Part shown: one piece after another, positions 7,529 through 8,813 of the stretch
Position numbering within the stretch: position 1 is the stretch's first letter
Layout: each line of letters starts with the position of its first letter
Origin: Anaerolineales bacterium UBA2232
Lineage (GTDB): Bacteria > Chloroflexota > Anaerolineae > UBA2200
Direction of reading: 5' to 3'
NCBI GenBank assembly: GCA_002348045.1
Contig: DDYO01000149.1
Location: forward strand, 30,290-39,102
DNA: 8,813 nt
Position numbers and translations under genes: made by a program
The notes under the pieces: model-generated
Seen by the model: the letters and a program-made list of their open reading frames with translations, nothing else
What the model was told of the DNA's origin: nothing
Database searches by the model: none

Positions 7529-7534
7529 AGGAGG
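7529..7534 (+). promoter_or_regulatory. Ribosome binding site fixing the GTG start of the second wzz-type gene
   Basis: AGGAGG lies 5 nt upstream of the GTG at 7540. This is an optimal match and spacing and decides the start against the in-frame TTG at 7480. Confidence 0.8.
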
Positions 7535-7539
7535 TGCAG

Positions 7540-8226
7540 GTGGAACTGAGAGACTACCTCAGTGCTTTGCTCAAACGCGGGTGGATCATTCTTCTCGTGG
7601 CCGTCATTGCCGCCGCGAGCGCCCTGGTCTTTAGTAGGTTTCAGACGACAACTTACCGCTCCAGCATACAGATGAACGTCATACCCGCCCGTCTGGACTG
7701 GGGTCTCCAGGAAACCATCAAGAATCTCTTGCGCAACTATAGCGGTCAGATCAAGTCGCGAACGATGGCGCAGGACGTTATCAATCGGGCCCAGTTGGAC
7801 CTCACCGTTGATACCTTGCTCTCCAAGATGACGGTTAGCCCGGTCGAATCTGACTTTTTGATCCGCATCGTGATAAACGACATTGACCCTACCCGGGCTC
7901 AGTTGGTTGCACAGACCACCGCCGAGATCTTTGTGGAAAACATCCGCGCCTATATGCTGGAACAGGACAAGCGGGACCGTGTAGATGTGTCCATCCAAGA
8001 CTCGGCCACACCCGGCTACGTTTTTTGGCCCAAACCGGGCCTCTTGGCATTAGCGTCAGGGCTTTTCGGCTTGATCGCGGGTGCCCTTGTGGTGATTGGG
8101 CTGGAGTGGCTTGCGGCTGACATTATGCAGGACATTCAGGACATCGAGCGGCATGCCGGGCTTGCCGTGTTGGGGACCATCCCGTTTGTCCAGGACAGCC
8201 GGGCTCAGCGAGGCATACGCGCATAG
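7540..8226 (+). CDS. Wzz/CpsC-type polysaccharide chain-length modulator 2
   Basis: A 228-residue membrane protein of the Wzz/CpsC group and the likely activator of the kinase encoded 34 nt downstream. It starts at GTG with VELRDYLSALLKRGW. Helix 1 covers about 15-31 and is followed by an outer domain of about 135 residues. WPKPG (163-167) is the proline-rich element typical just before helix 2 in this family. Helix 2 covers about 168-190, and the cytoplasmic tail carries DIQDIERHAGLAVLGTIP, the classical pre-kinase element. No Walker motifs are attached, so the kinase is a separate protein as in Firmicutes. It differs from modulator 1 in having the proline-rich segment and a different outer domain, so this is not a recent duplication. 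It has its own promoter candidate, and its stop codon lies at the base of a hairpin. Confidence 0.85.
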   Translation: MELRDYLSALLKRGWIILLVAVIAAASALVFSRFQTTTYRSSIQMNVIPARLDWGLQETIKNLLRNYSGQIKSRTMAQDVINRAQLDLTVDTLLSKMTVSPVESDFLIRIVINDIDPTRAQLVAQTTAEIFVENIRAYMLEQDKRDRVDVSIQDSATPGYVFWPKPGLLALASGLFGLIAGALVVIGLEWLAADIMQDIQDIERHAGLAVLGTIPFVQDSRAQRGIRA

Positions 8227-8242
8227 CGGCGTCCCCCGCCGC
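8226..8242 (+). other. GC hairpin between the second wzz-type gene and the kinase gene
   Basis: GCGGCG (8226-8231) pairs perfectly with CGCCGC (8237-8242) around the loop TCCCC. The first base is the last base of the wzz2 stop codon, and the 3' arm ends 3 nt before the kinase ribosome site. It has no T-run, so termination is unlikely. A role in adjusting the ratio of modulator to kinase, or in mRNA cleavage, is possible but only inferred. Confidence 0.35.
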
Positions 8243-8245
8243 AAC

Positions 8246-8253
8246 AAGGAGGG
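8246..8253 (+). promoter_or_regulatory. Ribosome binding site of the BY-kinase gene
   Basis: AAGGAGGG lies 7 nt upstream of the ATG at 8261. It is a strong match with good spacing, so the kinase can be translated independently of wzz2, and it fixes the start. Confidence 0.8.
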
Positions 8254-8260
8254 ACAAGAT

Positions 8261-8813
8261 ATGGCCCAAACTCGCACCACATTGCCAGGATCACAGCTGG
8301 TAACCCTTAGCCAGCCGCGCTCGCCTGCCAGCGAGGCCTACCGCACCCTGCGTACCAACCTGCAGTTTGTAAGCCTGGACAGGCCCCTGAAGACACTCTT
8401 GATGACGTCAGCCGGGCCCGAGGAGGGCAAGTCAACCGTTTTGGCCAACCTGGCCGTCGCCATAGCCCAGGGCGAGAAACGAGTTGTCCTGGTTGATTGC
8501 GACCTCCGGCGTCCCAGCCTGCATTCACTGTTCGGTGTGGACGCCAGTGTCGGGCTGACCACCATGATGGTGGATGAGAAGGCCATGGCGTCTCCTCCAT
8601 TGCAGGACACGGCCGTAGATGGCCTCAAGCTGCTGGCCAGCGGACCGCTTCCACCCAGCCCCTCTGACTTGCTGGGCTCGCAGCGCATGGACCAGGTCTT
8701 GGCGTCCTTACGTGAGCGCGCCGACCTTGTTCTGCTGGATGCGCCGCCGGTGCTGGCGGTGACCGATGCCACCGTGCTCACCTCCGTGGCCGACCAGGTG
8801 GTCTGGATGCTGG
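8261..8813 (+). CDS. BY-kinase (CpsD/CapB-type tyrosine autokinase), 3' end outside window
   Basis: Cytoplasmic bacterial tyrosine kinase of the capsular exopolysaccharide family, which together with a Wzz/CpsC partner controls glycan assembly by cycles of autophosphorylation. The 184 residues present contain SPASEAYRTLRTNL (21-34), the segment that mediates ring formation and contacts between subunits. Walker A follows as SAGPEEGKST (50-59, K57), then Walker A' as VLVDCDLRRP (76-85, D79 and D81) and Walker B as LVLLDAPP (D160). Position 54 is E where relatives often have G (PGEGKS). The C-terminal part, including the tyrosine cluster that would be phosphorylated, lies beyond the window, so whether that cluster exists cannot be judged. 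MinD/ParA-like ATPases share the fold, but the EAYRTLRTNL and DxDLRRP motifs favour a BY-kinase. It has no attached membrane helices, so it must rely on one or both upstream modulators. Confidence 0.92.
   Translation, partial: MAQTRTTLPGSQLVTLSQPRSPASEAYRTLRTNLQFVSLDRPLKTLLMTSAGPEEGKSTVLANLAVAIAQGEKRVVLVDCDLRRPSLHSLFGVDASVGLTTMMVDEKAMASPPLQDTAVDGLKLLASGPLPPSPSDLLGSQRMDQVLASLRERADLVLLDAPPVLAVTDATVLTSVADQVVWML

Noticed and set aside
7480..7539. Start of the second wzz-type gene at the TTG of 7480
   Set aside because: The region carries promoter elements, and an ideal ribosome site precedes the GTG at 7540, where the typical ELRDYL start of the family lies.

Overview
The window looks like ordinary chromosomal DNA from a member of the Chloroflexota, most likely an Anaerolineae-like lineage. 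This is inferred from the GC-rich codon use, the order nnr / DUF951 / MFS / mnmE, and Gram-positive-style polysaccharide regulators (short two-helix Wzz-type proteins next to a separate tyrosine kinase). No rRNA, tRNA, insertion sequence, CRISPR array or phage gene is visible. Gene order and family-level identities are well supported. The species assignment is inference.

Layout. (1) Positions 1-657, minus strand: a HAD-superfamily phosphatase that runs off the left edge and is divergent from everything else. (2) 658-946: a divergent control region with a near-consensus sigma-70-type promoter (TTGACA-17-TACAAT) reading right, and a weaker candidate reading left. (3) 947-5537: a tightly packed housekeeping operon on the plus strand. 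It holds bifunctional NAD(P)H-hydrate repair enzyme Nnr, a small DUF951 zinc-ribbon-like protein, an MFS exporter and the tRNA-modification GTPase MnmE. Gaps are 4 nt or less, and the last two junctions overlap by 10 and 17 nt. (4) 5538-8813: the beginning of an extracellular-polysaccharide locus on the plus strand. It holds a GT4 glycosyltransferase, two successive Wzz/CpsC-type chain-length modulators and a BY-kinase (CpsD/CapB type) cut by the right edge.

How the parts work together. The first operon combines metabolite repair (Nnr), tRNA wobble-uridine modification (MnmE), an exporter and an unknown small protein, with no obvious shared pathway. The second block is a coherent module. The glycosyltransferase builds the glycan, the two membrane modulators control export and polymer length, and the cytoplasmic kinase is normally activated by the C-terminal tail of such a modulator. 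Two further promoter candidates (5550-5578 and 7480-7508) both carry an extended -10 (TGC followed by a TATAAT-like hexamer). One starts the polysaccharide block. The other would let wzz2-kinase be expressed separately from the glycosyltransferase and wzz1. Two perfect 6-bp hairpins sit at the ends of the two wzz genes.

I did not find a clearly new biological system. The points most worth a second look are the twin modulator genes with one kinase, the internal promoter and hairpin that split them, and several gene starts that simple longest-frame calling would get wrong.
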